Assembly (NCBI GenBank): GCA_902800395.1
Contig: CADCEC010000004.1
Coordinates: forward strand, 1-64,000
Direction of reading: 5' to 3'
Source of the DNA: an uncultured Bacteroidota bacterium
GTDB lineage: Bacteria > Bacteroidota > Bacteroidia > Bacteroidales > P3
Length of the DNA stretch: 64,000 nucleotides
Position 1 is the first letter of the stretch. Every line of letters starts with the position of its first letter. The translations under genes and the position numbers were made by a program. Below the pieces are notes generated by a model, which was not told the origin of the DNA, did not search any database, and was given only the letters and a program-made list of their open reading frames with translations. This document shows positions 53,569 through 62,752 of the stretch, piece by piece.

Positions 53569-53858
53569 CCGAGGGTGATCTGATGAGTGGAGAACAACAA
53601 AATCATGAAAGCAATGAAGAAAAGGAAGAACACAACGAAAAGTGTCTTCGTAACAACGGAGAGCCGTTGCTTTACGTAGTAGCGTATGAGTAAGATGAGT
53701 GGGATAAATATGGCGCCATACCAGCGTATGTGTGCATTGATAGGCTCTTTGGCGACAAGCAGACCGACGGTCAGCAGCAATGCTGTTATGGCCATCGAAC
53801 CGAGGCCGACGAGGAGTCCGACACTTGCCTTGTCTTGATGGAAGAACTGTCTAGTCAT
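53565..53858 (-). CDS. Small three-helix membrane protein
   Basis: A 97-residue protein with three hydrophobic helices (VGLLVGLGSMAITALLLTVGLL, YGAIFIPLILLIRYY, TLFVVFFLFFIAFMILLF). No family is recognised. It is coupled by overlaps to surE upstream (8 bases) and lpxB downstream (4 bases), so it is real and may act in envelope assembly (inference). Confidence 0.8.
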   Translation of the reverse strand: MTRQFFHQDKASVGLLVGLGSMAITALLLTVGLLVAKEPINAHIRWYGAIFIPLILLIRYYVKQRLSVVTKTLFVVFFLFFIAFMILLFSTHQITLG

Positions 53859-54612
53859 ATAGTTTCTTTAGTTTGTCAATGGTGGGATAGTGGGTGAAGT
53901 CGCAATGGATGGGGACGATGGAGACATATCCGTGTGCAAGGGCCCACTCGTCGCTCTCTTCAGAGGGGTCGTCGCAGACGAATTTTCCGGTGAGCCACCA
54001 GTAGGGGCGTCCCTGAGGGTCGATGCGCTTCTCAAAACTGTCGTTCCAGTAGGCATTGGCTTCGTGACAGATGCGGATGCCGAGAATCTCGCCTTCCGGT
54101 AGGCGTGGAATGTTGACATTGAGGGTGATGCCGGCAGGTGGCCGGTTGTCGAGGGTAGTGCGGATAATTTGGCGGATGAAGGGAATGCCGGGTTCGAAAT
54201 CGGCTTGCGGGCTGTGGTTGAGCAGTGAGAATCCGATGGAGGGGATGCAGAGCGCCACCGCTTCGATGGCAGCACCCATCGTACCGCTGTAGAGCACGTT
54301 GATGGAACTGTTGCTACCGTGATTGATGCCTGAGAGTACCAGGTCGGGTCGTCGGGGACAGAAATGTTCGATAGCCAGTTTGACGCAATCCACAGGTGTT
54401 CCATCGCAGCTGCACACCGTCAGTCCCTCCTCTCTGCTTATCTCCTGAGCCCGAATGGGGCGTGAGGAGACGATACTATGGCTGAGTCCCGAGGCATTGG
54501 TTTGAGGGGCCATCACGATGACATCACCGAACTCCCGCGCCACACGGGTGAGAACCTGTAGTCCTTTGGCGGCGATGCCGTCATCGTTGGTGATGAGAAT
54601 CAGCGGTTTCAT
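53851..54612 (-). CDS. surE: 5'/3'-nucleotidase SurE
   Basis: A 253-residue metal-dependent nucleotidase. MKPLILITNDDGIAAKGL at the start carries the DD metal pair; NASGLSHSIV, GTPVDCVKLAI and LSGINHGSNSS complete the active site. The ATG at 54612 overlaps the DUF4340 gene by 4 bases and fits the family start exactly; a longer reading upstream is antisense noise. Confidence 0.96.
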   Translation of the reverse strand: MKPLILITNDDGIAAKGLQVLTRVAREFGDVIVMAPQTNASGLSHSIVSSRPIRAQEISREEGLTVCSCDGTPVDCVKLAIEHFCPRRPDLVLSGINHGSNSSINVLYSGTMGAAIEAVALCIPSIGFSLLNHSPQADFEPGIPFIRQIIRTTLDNRPPAGITLNVNIPRLPEGEILGIRICHEANAYWNDSFEKRIDPQGRPYWWLTGKFVCDDPSEESDEWALAHGYVSIVPIHCDFTHYPTIDKLKKLYD

Positions 54613-55646
54613 TTTGTTGGTAGGGTGATGTTTTTCCCCATGAAGAAGCTGGCGGGTTGGAGGATATGGTCGAAAATCCAGTTCTGAATCAGCACGGTGT
54701 CTTTGTTGTCGATAAGGGCATAGAGTCGGTTCACGTCGAGTTCCTCGCGCAATTTCTCGTCCGGCATTGCGGCGATGTCGGCGGGGTTGTTGTATTTCAG
54801 GTACACCTTCACTTCGTTGTGTCGACCGTCGGTATCGGTGATGCGGAGGATGCAGCGCGGAACCCCTCTCACACAACTGTCGGCGTTGCTGTTAGGAACA
54901 ATCGAGGCGAACTCGTCGAAACAGAGGTTCTTGAAGGTCGATAGCATCTGGCTTACTCGTGCGGTGTCGAATCCGTTCAGACGTCTGTGTCCCTCCAGCA
55001 GTTCCATGTAGAAGTCCTTGTTTTCCTGCACCACGGCGAACGATTCCCGAGGCGCGTCAGGTATTTCCAGTTCGATGTGGGCAATGTTGTACACGTCGAG
55101 GTCTACAATACGGTGGCTACGCCATTTGATAGCTTCTGCCGAGAAGATGGGCGTCAGGTAGCCTCGGAAACCAGGTATGTGTACCTCGCATGGAATGCTG
55201 TCGCCTCTGCGAATCATGAAACTCGCCAAGTGGTCCTGTGTCTCACGCCCCACGTAGTAGGTTTCAAATAATTGTTCTCCCATGTAGACATCCACCTGCA
55301 CACCGTGGGCGGCGATGTCTTTCAGAATGTTAGGGACGGCGCTGCGGTTCACTTCCGAACGGATACGCATCTTCTTCATCGTCTCCAGCAGGTTCTCCAC
55401 CATGGGCTGGCTGGCGGGATTCTTTCCGTCGACGCTCCATCCTTCTGTCTCTCGCATCAGCGTTACCGTGTGGTTCAGTTTGTCTGTCATTGTGATTCGT
55501 GTCACAGCGGCAGTGTCCTCCACTTGATAGCTCGAGTCGTGTGGCCCAGAACCCTCCATGCGGTCCTTACGCAGAATCCATATCAGAAATGTGACCAGTA
55601 GGATGGCCACAATGGCACACACCAGAATAATATTTTTCTTTTTCAT
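54609..55646 (-). CDS. DUF4340 membrane-anchored protein
   Basis: A 345-residue protein with one N-terminal helix (IILVCAIVAILLVTFLIWIL) and a periplasmic region matching the DUF4340 pattern (EGWSVDGKNPASQPMVENLLETMKKMRI). DUF4340 proteins are encoded next to GldG-type ABC transporter components, as here, and probably form part of that complex. It overlaps gldFG and surE by 4 bases each. Confidence 0.88.
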   Translation of the reverse strand: MKKKNIILVCAIVAILLVTFLIWILRKDRMEGSGPHDSSYQVEDTAAVTRITMTDKLNHTVTLMRETEGWSVDGKNPASQPMVENLLETMKKMRIRSEVNRSAVPNILKDIAAHGVQVDVYMGEQLFETYYVGRETQDHLASFMIRRGDSIPCEVHIPGFRGYLTPIFSAEAIKWRSHRIVDLDVYNIAHIELEIPDAPRESFAVVQENKDFYMELLEGHRRLNGFDTARVSQMLSTFKNLCFDEFASIVPNSNADSCVRGVPRCILRITDTDGRHNEVKVYLKYNNPADIAAMPDEKLREELDVNRLYALIDNKDTVLIQNWIFDHILQPASFFMGKNITLPTK

Positions 55647-58180
55647 TTTTTGACTTTTTGTCCCCTGTTTTTCTTTCCGTAAACTCTCTTTTCGATTACC
55701 ACGATGCCCACTCCTGCGAGTGCCAAAATCAGCACTGGAGCAATGATGTTGATCACTTGGTAGTAGGTGCGTTTCTCGCTGGCCTTTTCGGCGTCCAACT
55801 TGCGCAGTGTGAAGTTCTTGTTGCGCACAGTCATCAGACCTTCATCGCCCGTCATGTAGTTCAGCATGTTGAGGATAAGTTCACGGTTGGCGTAACGTAT
55901 TTTTCGATAGAAGTCGTAGCCCACGGGATAGATGGTCCCCTCTTTGGCGTTGAACTGGTTACGGATGATGTCGCCGTCGGAGACCACTATCATCTTCGTC
56001 TCCTTGCTCCGGTCGCGGTAGCCCATCGATTTTTCCATCACGAGTTCGGGTGCCAGGCGATTGCGCCAAGCAGAGCGGAACTCACCCTCAAGCAGCACCG
56101 CTACAGGTACCAGGCTCCGAGTGTAGAGCCGCCGGTCGGGCTGCACCAAGGCATCCGTCACGTCAATCATCGCCGGTGCGCTCTTCACTCGTGTGAACTC
56201 TGAAGTCGTCAGCAGCACTGTCTTTTTGATGTCGTTGTGAATGGTGTCGATGCTGCTGATGAACTCCGCTTTGATGAGATCCAGGTTCTTTACTATCGGG
56301 TGGTTGCTGCGTGGCACCAGTTCTGGGTAGTAGAACCAAGGACGGAATTCATAGCGTGGTTTGTTGCCCACCAGTTCCACGGGCATTGGAATCAGCTGAC
56401 TCACGATATCCATGAGGATGTCGGAATTGATTCTCACACCGTAAGTGAACAGCATCTCGTCCAGTCGTCCCAATGGGTATCGTGTCGCCATCGCCTGTCC
56501 GCGATGAGCCAAACTATCCATTTCCGCATTCATTGCGTCCACGAACCAAATCACCTTGCCGCCGTACATGATATACTGGTCCAGGATGAAGAGGTCTTGG
56601 TCGCTGAAAGGCTGCGTCGGCTTTGCTACTATCAGCAGGTCGTATTTGTTCACGAAATGATAGCTCGAGTCTTTTGCGTTCAGCGTGTGCGTTGTCAGTG
56701 ACTGTATCTGCCCGTCGATGGTCACATAGTCCAGTGCGTAGAATTCCTCCATGGCTTCCACCATGCTATAGATTGCCGCACCCGTCAGTTCCCCGTGCCC
56801 TTGGAGAAACGCCACCGTCGGTTTCTGCAACCGCGTCAGTGCCCGGATGGCACGTATCAGGGCATATTCCAGATTCTGTATCGAGTTGTTGATGATGTCG
56901 CCCTGTTCGCTTAAGTACTGCTGGTTCTGCACCAGTGTGAGGGCTGTCGACCTCCCCTTGTATGTTATTTCTGCCCCCGGCAGCAGCGTCAATGTACGCA
57001 CACTGTTTCCCTCTTTCAGTTGTTCCTGCACGGGATACACCCCCTTCTGCATCATCTTTTGGTAGATTACCTGCCGTTCTTCTTCGTCGAATGCCTTCTC
57101 GTCGTTCGGGTCCACAAATTCGAACGTCACGTTCTCATTTTCGGAGCGGAAAAGGTTCAGCATCTCGCGTGTTTCGTCATGCAGTCTTTTGTAGTCTGCC
57201 GACATCTCCCCGTCGAGGTATACCCTCACCAGCAGCGTTTCATCTACTTCTTTCAGGTACTTCTTTGTCTCTTCCGACAGCGAGTAGCGATTCTCCTCGG
57301 TCAGGTCAATACGAGCATACAGGTAACGGCTTGCGACATTTGCCGATACCACCGCTATCACTACCACTCCCAACTCTAGCAGATGACTTACCATCAGATT
57401 TCTGTTCCTCTTTTTGCCTTTCTCCTTTGTCAAATTCCATCCACCCCACATGCGGCTTTGCAGCACCATGCGTGTCAGAGTCACGAAGATGGCAATCACT
57501 CCAGCAAAATACACTATGTCGCGAGTGTTCACCACACCGCGGCTGATACTCTCGTAGTGGGCTGCGAGACCCAGGTTTTTCACTTCGAGGTTTGTTTTTC
57601 CGCTGAAAAGCCCCATATCGTACAGCGAGTCGAAGCCTAGATAGAAGATATAGCAAAGTGCTGCTGCTGCCAGGAACGATACAATCTGATTTTTTGTCAG
57701 CGAGCTGCAGAATAATCCAATAGCCACAAAGGCACCTCCCAGCATGAGTAGTCCCAGATACGAGCCCATCACGCCTCCCGTGTCGATATTTCCAGGTTGA
57801 GGATACCCCAGCGAGTACACGCTGAAATAGTATACCAGCGTCGGTAGCAGTGAGATAAGAACTAATGTCCAGGCTGCAAGGAATTTGCTGCATACTATCG
57901 TCCAGTCGCTCAGTGGGTGTGTCAGTAGGGTTTCCAGTGTTCCTCCTCGCCGCTCCTCCGCAATCATTTTCATCGTAATGGCGGGTATCAGGAACAGGTA
58001 CAGATACGGTCCAATGGCAAAAAGTCCGTCAATCCCCGCATAGCCATAGTCGATGATGTTCATATAACCTTTGAACACCCACAGCATCAGTCCTGTGAGA
58101 ATCAGAAACACCGCAATAGTGAGATATCCCGTCAGAGACGAGAAGAAACTTCCTAGTTCTTTCTTATATAGTGTCCACAT
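55643..58180 (-). CDS. GldF-GldG fusion: ABC-2 permease joined to ABC auxiliary protein
   Basis: The 845-residue protein contains two normally separate components. Residues 1 to about 245 are an ABC-2 permease (GldF-like): six helices, with KELGSFFSSLTGYLTIAVFLILTG at the start and MIAEERRGGTLETLLTHPLSDW. From about 260, after a basic linker (TKEKGKKRNRN), comes GldG: one helix, RIDLTEENRYSLSEETKKYL, FLQGHGELTG, and a C-terminal helix. In Flavobacterium GldAFG supports gliding and type IX export. No ATPase gene (gldA) lies nearby. It is 2 bases from the M28-like gene. Confidence 0.88.
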   Translation of the reverse strand: MWTLYKKELGSFFSSLTGYLTIAVFLILTGLMLWVFKGYMNIIDYGYAGIDGLFAIGPYLYLFLIPAITMKMIAEERRGGTLETLLTHPLSDWTIVCSKFLAAWTLVLISLLPTLVYYFSVYSLGYPQPGNIDTGGVMGSYLGLLMLGGAFVAIGLFCSSLTKNQIVSFLAAAALCYIFYLGFDSLYDMGLFSGKTNLEVKNLGLAAHYESISRGVVNTRDIVYFAGVIAIFVTLTRMVLQSRMWGGWNLTKEKGKKRNRNLMVSHLLELGVVVIAVVSANVASRYLYARIDLTEENRYSLSEETKKYLKEVDETLLVRVYLDGEMSADYKRLHDETREMLNLFRSENENVTFEFVDPNDEKAFDEEERQVIYQKMMQKGVYPVQEQLKEGNSVRTLTLLPGAEITYKGRSTALTLVQNQQYLSEQGDIINNSIQNLEYALIRAIRALTRLQKPTVAFLQGHGELTGAAIYSMVEAMEEFYALDYVTIDGQIQSLTTHTLNAKDSSYHFVNKYDLLIVAKPTQPFSDQDLFILDQYIMYGGKVIWFVDAMNAEMDSLAHRGQAMATRYPLGRLDEMLFTYGVRINSDILMDIVSQLIPMPVELVGNKPRYEFRPWFYYPELVPRSNHPIVKNLDLIKAEFISSIDTIHNDIKKTVLLTTSEFTRVKSAPAMIDVTDALVQPDRRLYTRSLVPVAVLLEGEFRSAWRNRLAPELVMEKSMGYRDRSKETKMIVVSDGDIIRNQFNAKEGTIYPVGYDFYRKIRYANRELILNMLNYMTGDEGLMTVRNKNFTLRKLDAEKASEKRTYYQVINIIAPVLILALAGVGIVVIEKRVYGKKNRGQKVKK

Positions 58181-58182
58181 TT

Positions 58183-59700
58183 CTACTCCAGTCTCATCGA
58201 TTTGCTCTTCAGACTACGGCCTTTGTAGAAGCCGTCGGCCAGTTCTCTCACGGTCTCCACTTCCACCTGTGTCGTATGGGTCAGGATTTTGCGGTCGATA
58301 TTCTCCCAAATATCGCTAGCCACATGATTGTGGTGCATTCCATTGAGGGTTGTGAAAACGAGAGAGGGAATACCTATTTGGTCGAAACCGCGAGCATCTC
58401 CACGGAGTTCCAGCTTCTCACCCCCCATCCATATCATGCTATGGTTCGCCTCGTCTCTCTTCCGGGCAATCTCCCACAGTGTGGGGTAGTTGGCATCGCC
58501 CAGCACGGCAATGCTGTCGCCGTAGCCGATATTCTGTAAGTTTACAAAAGCCTCCACATCGCGGATGCGGTCGAAGTTGCGGACGAAGATGCGGGAACCC
58601 ATCCACAACTGCTCGCTGCCACTGAAGAGCACGAAAGCGATGCTACGTTTGGGACGGTAGCGGTCCTGTGACAATAAGCGTGCGGTCTCCAATACCGCCG
58701 CCACGCCTGAGGCGTTAATGTCGGCTCCTGGGAAGAGGGCTGTCTCGCCCTGTATACCTGCGTGGTCCAAGCTGGCACCCACCACGATGAGTTCATCATT
58801 ATAGCGACTGTCGTAGCCTTTCAGTATGCCGATGACGTTGGCTGTCACTGCACGCTGGCGGTAGCGTGCGTTAACATCGATTTCTGCTTTCTTGCGCAGG
58901 GCGAAAGAGGCTGTTTTGTGTTCCTTGTTAAGGGTCTGGAGGGCGTCGTCGAAAGCCGTCGACTCGTCGAGGAACAACTCACGCCCGCTGTCGAGAGTAA
59001 GCTGCAGGATGGGGAAGGTGGCCAAGTGCGGTAAGGCGCCGCAGTAGATACGACTCTGGGGCTCATGGGGGAGACAACTGGAACTCATATTGATGGCCAG
59101 CATACCAAGAGCGCCATGTTTCTCAGCGGTGCGGGCCTTGTCGCGTAGCGTGGCGTAACGCTCGCTCACGCTGGCAGGAAGCCATGATCCTTCAGGCAGA
59201 CCTGTCAAAACAATGACAATCTTACCCTGCACGTCGACATATTTGTAGTCGTTCAAAACTTCGTCATCGATGCCATAGCCGACGAATACCATCTGGGCGT
59301 CTACATAGCCGCGCCCAGTCATTCCTGCGCAGCAGAAATCGTTGCCAAGAATAAATGTGCGACGGTCTTTGGTGCCGGGGAGATAGGTGTTGAACTTGCA
59401 GTTTTCCACCTCGTTGCACTCCAGTTCGAAGCGTTGTTCACTCACACTGATGCCGTAGCGACTCAGTACTCTCTCAACATATTTCACGGCTTCGTCGTAG
59501 CCACGTGAGCCTGCCAGACGTCCTTCGTAGGTCTCCGAAGCCAACTCGACGATGTGCTTCATAATCGAGTCTTCTTCCACCACGGGCATCGCCAAGGGCT
59601 CTCTGGTTTGGCAGTTTGCCTTTGTGTTCCATCCGAAAGTCAGTGCTGCCATGAGTACCCATAGGCTGGCGCGGCTTTTCAGTATTCCCCTTTTTATCAT
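58183..59700 (-). CDS. M28-family peptidase-like protein lacking most catalytic residues
   Basis: A 505-residue exported protein with a signal peptide, a PA-type inserted domain (about 130-260) and a C-terminal M28 fold. The fold motifs align well but catalytic positions differ: AHLDH reads ASLDH (Ser310), GADDN reads GADIN (Ile328), the GEE pair reads GSE (Ser362-Glu363), and NLD reads NLQ (Gln389). Only one acidic ligand and the late His region (HHNHVASD) remain. It is probably a non-catalytic binding protein. It heads the operon with gldFG. Confidence 0.85.
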   Translation of the reverse strand: MIKRGILKSRASLWVLMAALTFGWNTKANCQTREPLAMPVVEEDSIMKHIVELASETYEGRLAGSRGYDEAVKYVERVLSRYGISVSEQRFELECNEVENCKFNTYLPGTKDRRTFILGNDFCCAGMTGRGYVDAQMVFVGYGIDDEVLNDYKYVDVQGKIVIVLTGLPEGSWLPASVSERYATLRDKARTAEKHGALGMLAINMSSSCLPHEPQSRIYCGALPHLATFPILQLTLDSGRELFLDESTAFDDALQTLNKEHKTASFALRKKAEIDVNARYRQRAVTANVIGILKGYDSRYNDELIVVGASLDHAGIQGETALFPGADINASGVAAVLETARLLSQDRYRPKRSIAFVLFSGSEQLWMGSRIFVRNFDRIRDVEAFVNLQNIGYGDSIAVLGDANYPTLWEIARKRDEANHSMIWMGGEKLELRGDARGFDQIGIPSLVFTTLNGMHHNHVASDIWENIDRKILTHTTQVEVETVRELADGFYKGRSLKSKSMRLE

Positions 59701-59757
59701 ATTCTATAATTTATTATTATTATTCAATACTTTGGAAATCAGTAATCCATATGCTTA

Positions 59758-59780
59758 TGCCTACGCATTTTGCGTAGGCA
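59758..59780. promoter_or_regulatory. Perfect 10-bp hairpin at the M28-like gene promoter
   Basis: TGCCTACGCA, TTT, TGCGTAGGCA. On the minus strand it follows the -7 box at once and would overlap the transcription start, as an operator or a 5' mRNA hairpin. Confidence 0.65.
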
Positions 59781-59786
59781 AATATA
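59779..59786 (-). promoter_or_regulatory. -7 box (TATATTTG) for the M28-gldFG-rimO gene run
   Basis: Minus-strand TATATTTG lies 79 bases before the M28-like start, the likely promoter of the ten-gene run. Confidence 0.55.
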
Positions 59787-59817
59787 CAAAATTTTTTTGA
59801 ATTAAAGACTTTTTTAC

Positions 59818-59874
59818 TGCAGGTACTGCAGGCGAGGTACCTGCATACCCTATCAATGCCGACTGGAAGCCGGC
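59818..59874. repeat. Two small palindromes past the OmpA gene
   Basis: TGCAGGTAC and its complement (59818-59826, 59837-59845) with a 10-base loop, then GCCGACT-GGA-AGCCGGC (59858-59874). They may end transcription of the OmpA gene, or be REP-like elements; the second resembles the GCCGGCA palindrome in the DUF6266-like gene. Confidence 0.6.
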
Positions 59875-59881
59875 ACCCCAT

Positions 59882-60877
59882 TTACCGATTCATGTCGTGC
59901 AGCAGTTTGTTGAGGTTGGGGGTGAGGATAATTTCGGTGCGGCGGTTGGTCGCTTTTCCTTCGGGGGTGCTGTTCGAGACTTTTGGCGCATATTCACCGT
60001 GTCCGCAGGCTTCGATTCGGGCGGGATTGATGTCGGGTCCGTATTGGAGAAGTAGTTTTACAATGGAAGTAGCGCGCATCACGCTAAGATCCCAGTTGTC
60101 CTTCACCGATGAGGAGCCGCGGTAGGCATCGTTGTCGGTGTGGCCTTCTACCATGATGTTCAGGGAGGTGTCGGATTCCAGAACCTTGGCTAATTCTTTG
60201 ATGGCGTTGGCACCCTCTTTGGACACGGTCCAACTGGCCGAGGGAAACATCAGTTTGTTTTCCATAGAGACATACACCTTGCCGTCTTTTGTTTCCACCT
60301 TCAGGCCCTTGTCGGCGAATCCCAACAGGGCTTGGGTGACCGAATTTCTCAAAGCTTCCAACTCGGCACGGGTGGCGGCCTGTTGCTGCTCAAGCTCTTG
60401 CTGCTTGGCAATCAATTCGCTGCGCTGTAGGAAGAAGCTGTCTTGCTGCACTCTGAGTTCGGTTTCCTTTTGCTCCAGTTCGCGCTCTTTGTCGTTCAGT
60501 TCTTTGGTGCGCGCGGAGAGGAGGTTTTGCGCACGCATAAGGTCGCGGTCTTTGCCAGCCACTTGCTGTGTGTAATTCTCCATGGTAGTGTCGTAATGGT
60601 GACGCATCTGCTCAATGCGGCGCGTCAGGCTTTCCACTGTTTCATCGCATTTTTGTTTTGCAGCCGATAATTCACTGTAATCACTTGTGAGTGCGTTGTT
60701 TGTTTTTGTAAGGTTGGCGTTGTTCTCCCTTAGTTCGTCACGTTCCTGGAGTGTCAGCCGGTATTGTTTTGCCGTCTGGTCGTATTTGGCCTGAAGGTTT
60801 TCATGTTCGCTCAGCGACACGCAAGAGGTGAGCGCCATAACTCCTAAAAATCCAGTTAGAAAGATTGCTTTTTTCAT
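59882..60877 (-). CDS. OmpA-family lipoprotein with coiled coil
   Basis: A 331-residue lipoprotein (MALTSCVSLSEHE) with a long coiled coil (about 30-190, many Glu/Gln/Lys heptads) and a C-terminal OmpA peptidoglycan-binding domain (about 205-325). That domain contains LMFPSASWTVSKEGANAIKELAKVL, IMVEGHTDNDAY, WDLSVMRATSIVKLL, RIEACGHGEYAP and NRRTEIILTPNLN. It anchors the outer membrane to the cell wall. The T9SS-linked PorE and the Pal group look similar, but neither assignment can be made from this sequence alone. Confidence 0.92.
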   Translation of the reverse strand: MKKAIFLTGFLGVMALTSCVSLSEHENLQAKYDQTAKQYRLTLQERDELRENNANLTKTNNALTSDYSELSAAKQKCDETVESLTRRIEQMRHHYDTTMENYTQQVAGKDRDLMRAQNLLSARTKELNDKERELEQKETELRVQQDSFFLQRSELIAKQQELEQQQAATRAELEALRNSVTQALLGFADKGLKVETKDGKVYVSMENKLMFPSASWTVSKEGANAIKELAKVLESDTSLNIMVEGHTDNDAYRGSSSVKDNWDLSVMRATSIVKLLLQYGPDINPARIEACGHGEYAPKVSNSTPEGKATNRRTEIILTPNLNKLLHDMNR

Positions 60878-60927
60878 AAAAAAATGTAATTTTTTATTAA
60901 AGGATAACGTGTTTCAATTATTTTTCG

Positions 60928-60935
60928 TATTTTTG
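60928..60935 (+). promoter_or_regulatory. -7 box (TATTTTTG) for the ClC gene
   Basis: Plus-strand TATTTTTG lies 22 bases before the ATG at 60958, which would give a short leader. Confidence 0.5.
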
Positions 60936-60957
60936 CACCCAAATTTTTTTGAACGAT

Positions 60958-62751
60958 ATGTCATTCTACACGTCCATCCACCGTTGGCGCCTGCGCCATG
61001 TGAGCGAGCAGACCCTGTCGCTTCTGCTGGCTATTGTGGTGGGTGTGTTGTCGGGTTTGGCGGGAGTGGCGTTGAAGACGCTGGTGCATCATGCCGGTGC
61101 CTTGGTGACCCAATTGTCCACTGATTCATCAATCATCCCTCATCACTCATCGTTCATCATTATCTTCTTTCTGCCTCTCGTGGGCATCCTTCTGACGGTG
61201 CTTTTTGTGAAGTATATTGTCAAAGGCGATATCGGTCACGGGCTTCCCGGAGTGCTGTTGGCCATCAGCCGCAAGCGTTCCAAGTTGCCGCCCAAGAATA
61301 TGTATTCGTCGCTTATCGCCTCCACGCTGACGGTGGCATTCGGCGGCAGCGTGGGTCTTGAGGCCCCCATTGCTTCTACGGGCTCTGCCATCGGTAGCAA
61401 TATAGGGCGTTGGTTCCGGCTCAATTCCAAGAGTGTGCGTCTCTTGCTGGGGTGTGGTGCTGCCGGTGCCATTGCTGGTATCTTTAAAGCTCCGCTGGCG
61501 GGTATCCTCTTCGTACTCGAGGTGTTTCTTTTTGACCTCACGGCCACTACGGCATTGCCACTGCTGCTCTCGTCGCTCACCGCTTCGACGGTGGCCTATT
61601 TCCTTATGGGCACTGGGGTGCAGTTCAACTTCACTATTGGCGAGCCCTTCGCTCTCTCGCAGTTGCCGTACTATATGGTGTTGGGTGTCTTTTGTGCTGT
61701 TGTTTCGGTCTACTTCCTGCGTGTTACCGATAGGGTAGAGGGGTGGTTCGCCCGTCGCCGCAATCCGTGGCTGCGCTGGGTGATAGGTGGCCTGATGCTG
61801 GGTCTGTTGGTGGTGCTCTTCCCGCCGCTCTATGGCGAGGGCTATGCCTCCCTCACCGCCCTGCTGCACGGTGGAGACAATGTGCTCTCCAATTCCCAGT
61901 TTTCGATTTTCGATCTCCAGTTTTCCTGGGCTCCGCTAGCGCTACTGTTCCTGCTCATTATCCTCAAGCCCGTGGCCACGGCGGTCACCATAGGTTCTGG
62001 CGGCGTGGGCGGCACCTTCGGTCCCTCGCTGGTGTTGGGCGGTTTGAGCGGTTATTTCATCGCCTTGTTGAGCAATACACTGGGATTTCCACCACAGAAC
62101 ACGGCCAATTTTGCTCTCGTGGGCATGGCGGCTGTGATGACGGGCGTGATGCACGCCCCCTTTATGGCCACCTTCCTCATTGCTGAGATTACTGGTGGTT
62201 ATGGACTTTTGGCCCCCCTGCTCACAGCATCGGCGGTGACCTACCTCTGCATCACTCCCTTTGAGCGACACTCCATCTATGCTCGCAAACTCGCCGAAAA
62301 AGGCGATTTACTCACTCACAACAAGGACGCTTCTGCTTGGCGTCTGCTTGACATGAAATCGCTCATTGAGACCAACTTTGTTCTTGTCCGCTCAGGCGAC
62401 AAACTGCGCGACCTCGTCGAGGCCATCCAGAATTCCAAACGCAATCTTTTCCCTGTGCTCAGCGATGACGACAAGTTCCTCGGCGTCATTGTGTTGGATG
62501 ATGTCCGTAAGATTATGTTCCGCTCGGAACTATATGATACAGTGGCTGTCGACGAAATGATGCATCCACTCTCCGAGGGCGACTTGGTGCGCAGCAGCGA
62601 CAGTCTCAGCGACGTGGTGGAGAAATTCCGTGTCGGTAACCGCTACAACCTCGTCGTCATCGACGACTCCCAGCGTTACCTCGGATTCCTTTCTCGCGCT
62701 AACACTTTCAGCGCCTACCGTCGCTTTATTTCCGCCACCAGCGACGAATAA
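60958..62751 (+). CDS. ClC-family chloride channel/transporter with CBS domains
   Basis: From the ATG at 60958 the protein has 597 residues. The chloride pore motifs are GDIGHGLPG, FGGSVGLEAPI (with the gating glutamate) and GGVGGTFGPSLVLGG. The second glutamate of proton exchangers is not present (LEVFLFD), which may favour channel behaviour (inference). Two CBS domains form the last about 140 residues (LRDLVEAIQNSKRNLFPVL and LSDVVEKFRVGNRYNLVVID). The loop STDSSIIPHHSSFIII near residue 60 is encoded by CATCACT/CATCATT-like repeats. Confidence 0.93.
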   Translation: MSFYTSIHRWRLRHVSEQTLSLLLAIVVGVLSGLAGVALKTLVHHAGALVTQLSTDSSIIPHHSSFIIIFFLPLVGILLTVLFVKYIVKGDIGHGLPGVLLAISRKRSKLPPKNMYSSLIASTLTVAFGGSVGLEAPIASTGSAIGSNIGRWFRLNSKSVRLLLGCGAAGAIAGIFKAPLAGILFVLEVFLFDLTATTALPLLLSSLTASTVAYFLMGTGVQFNFTIGEPFALSQLPYYMVLGVFCAVVSVYFLRVTDRVEGWFARRRNPWLRWVIGGLMLGLLVVLFPPLYGEGYASLTALLHGGDNVLSNSQFSIFDLQFSWAPLALLFLLIILKPVATAVTIGSGGVGGTFGPSLVLGGLSGYFIALLSNTLGFPPQNTANFALVGMAAVMTGVMHAPFMATFLIAEITGGYGLLAPLLTASAVTYLCITPFERHSIYARKLAEKGDLLTHNKDASAWRLLDMKSLIETNFVLVRSGDKLRDLVEAIQNSKRNLFPVLSDDDKFLGVIVLDDVRKIMFRSELYDTVAVDEMMHPLSEGDLVRSSDSLSDVVEKFRVGNRYNLVVIDDSQRYLGFLSRANTFSAYRRFISATSDE

Positions 62752-62752
62752 T

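Noticed and set aside
53851..54876. Longer N-terminal extension of SurE
   Set aside because: The extra 88 residues are Arg/His/Pro-rich and antisense-like; the family start MKPLILITNDDGI at 54612 is unambiguous.
60958..62751. ClC protein as a proton-coupled exchanger
   Set aside because: The second exchange glutamate is not at the expected place (LEVFLFD), so the transport mode was left open.
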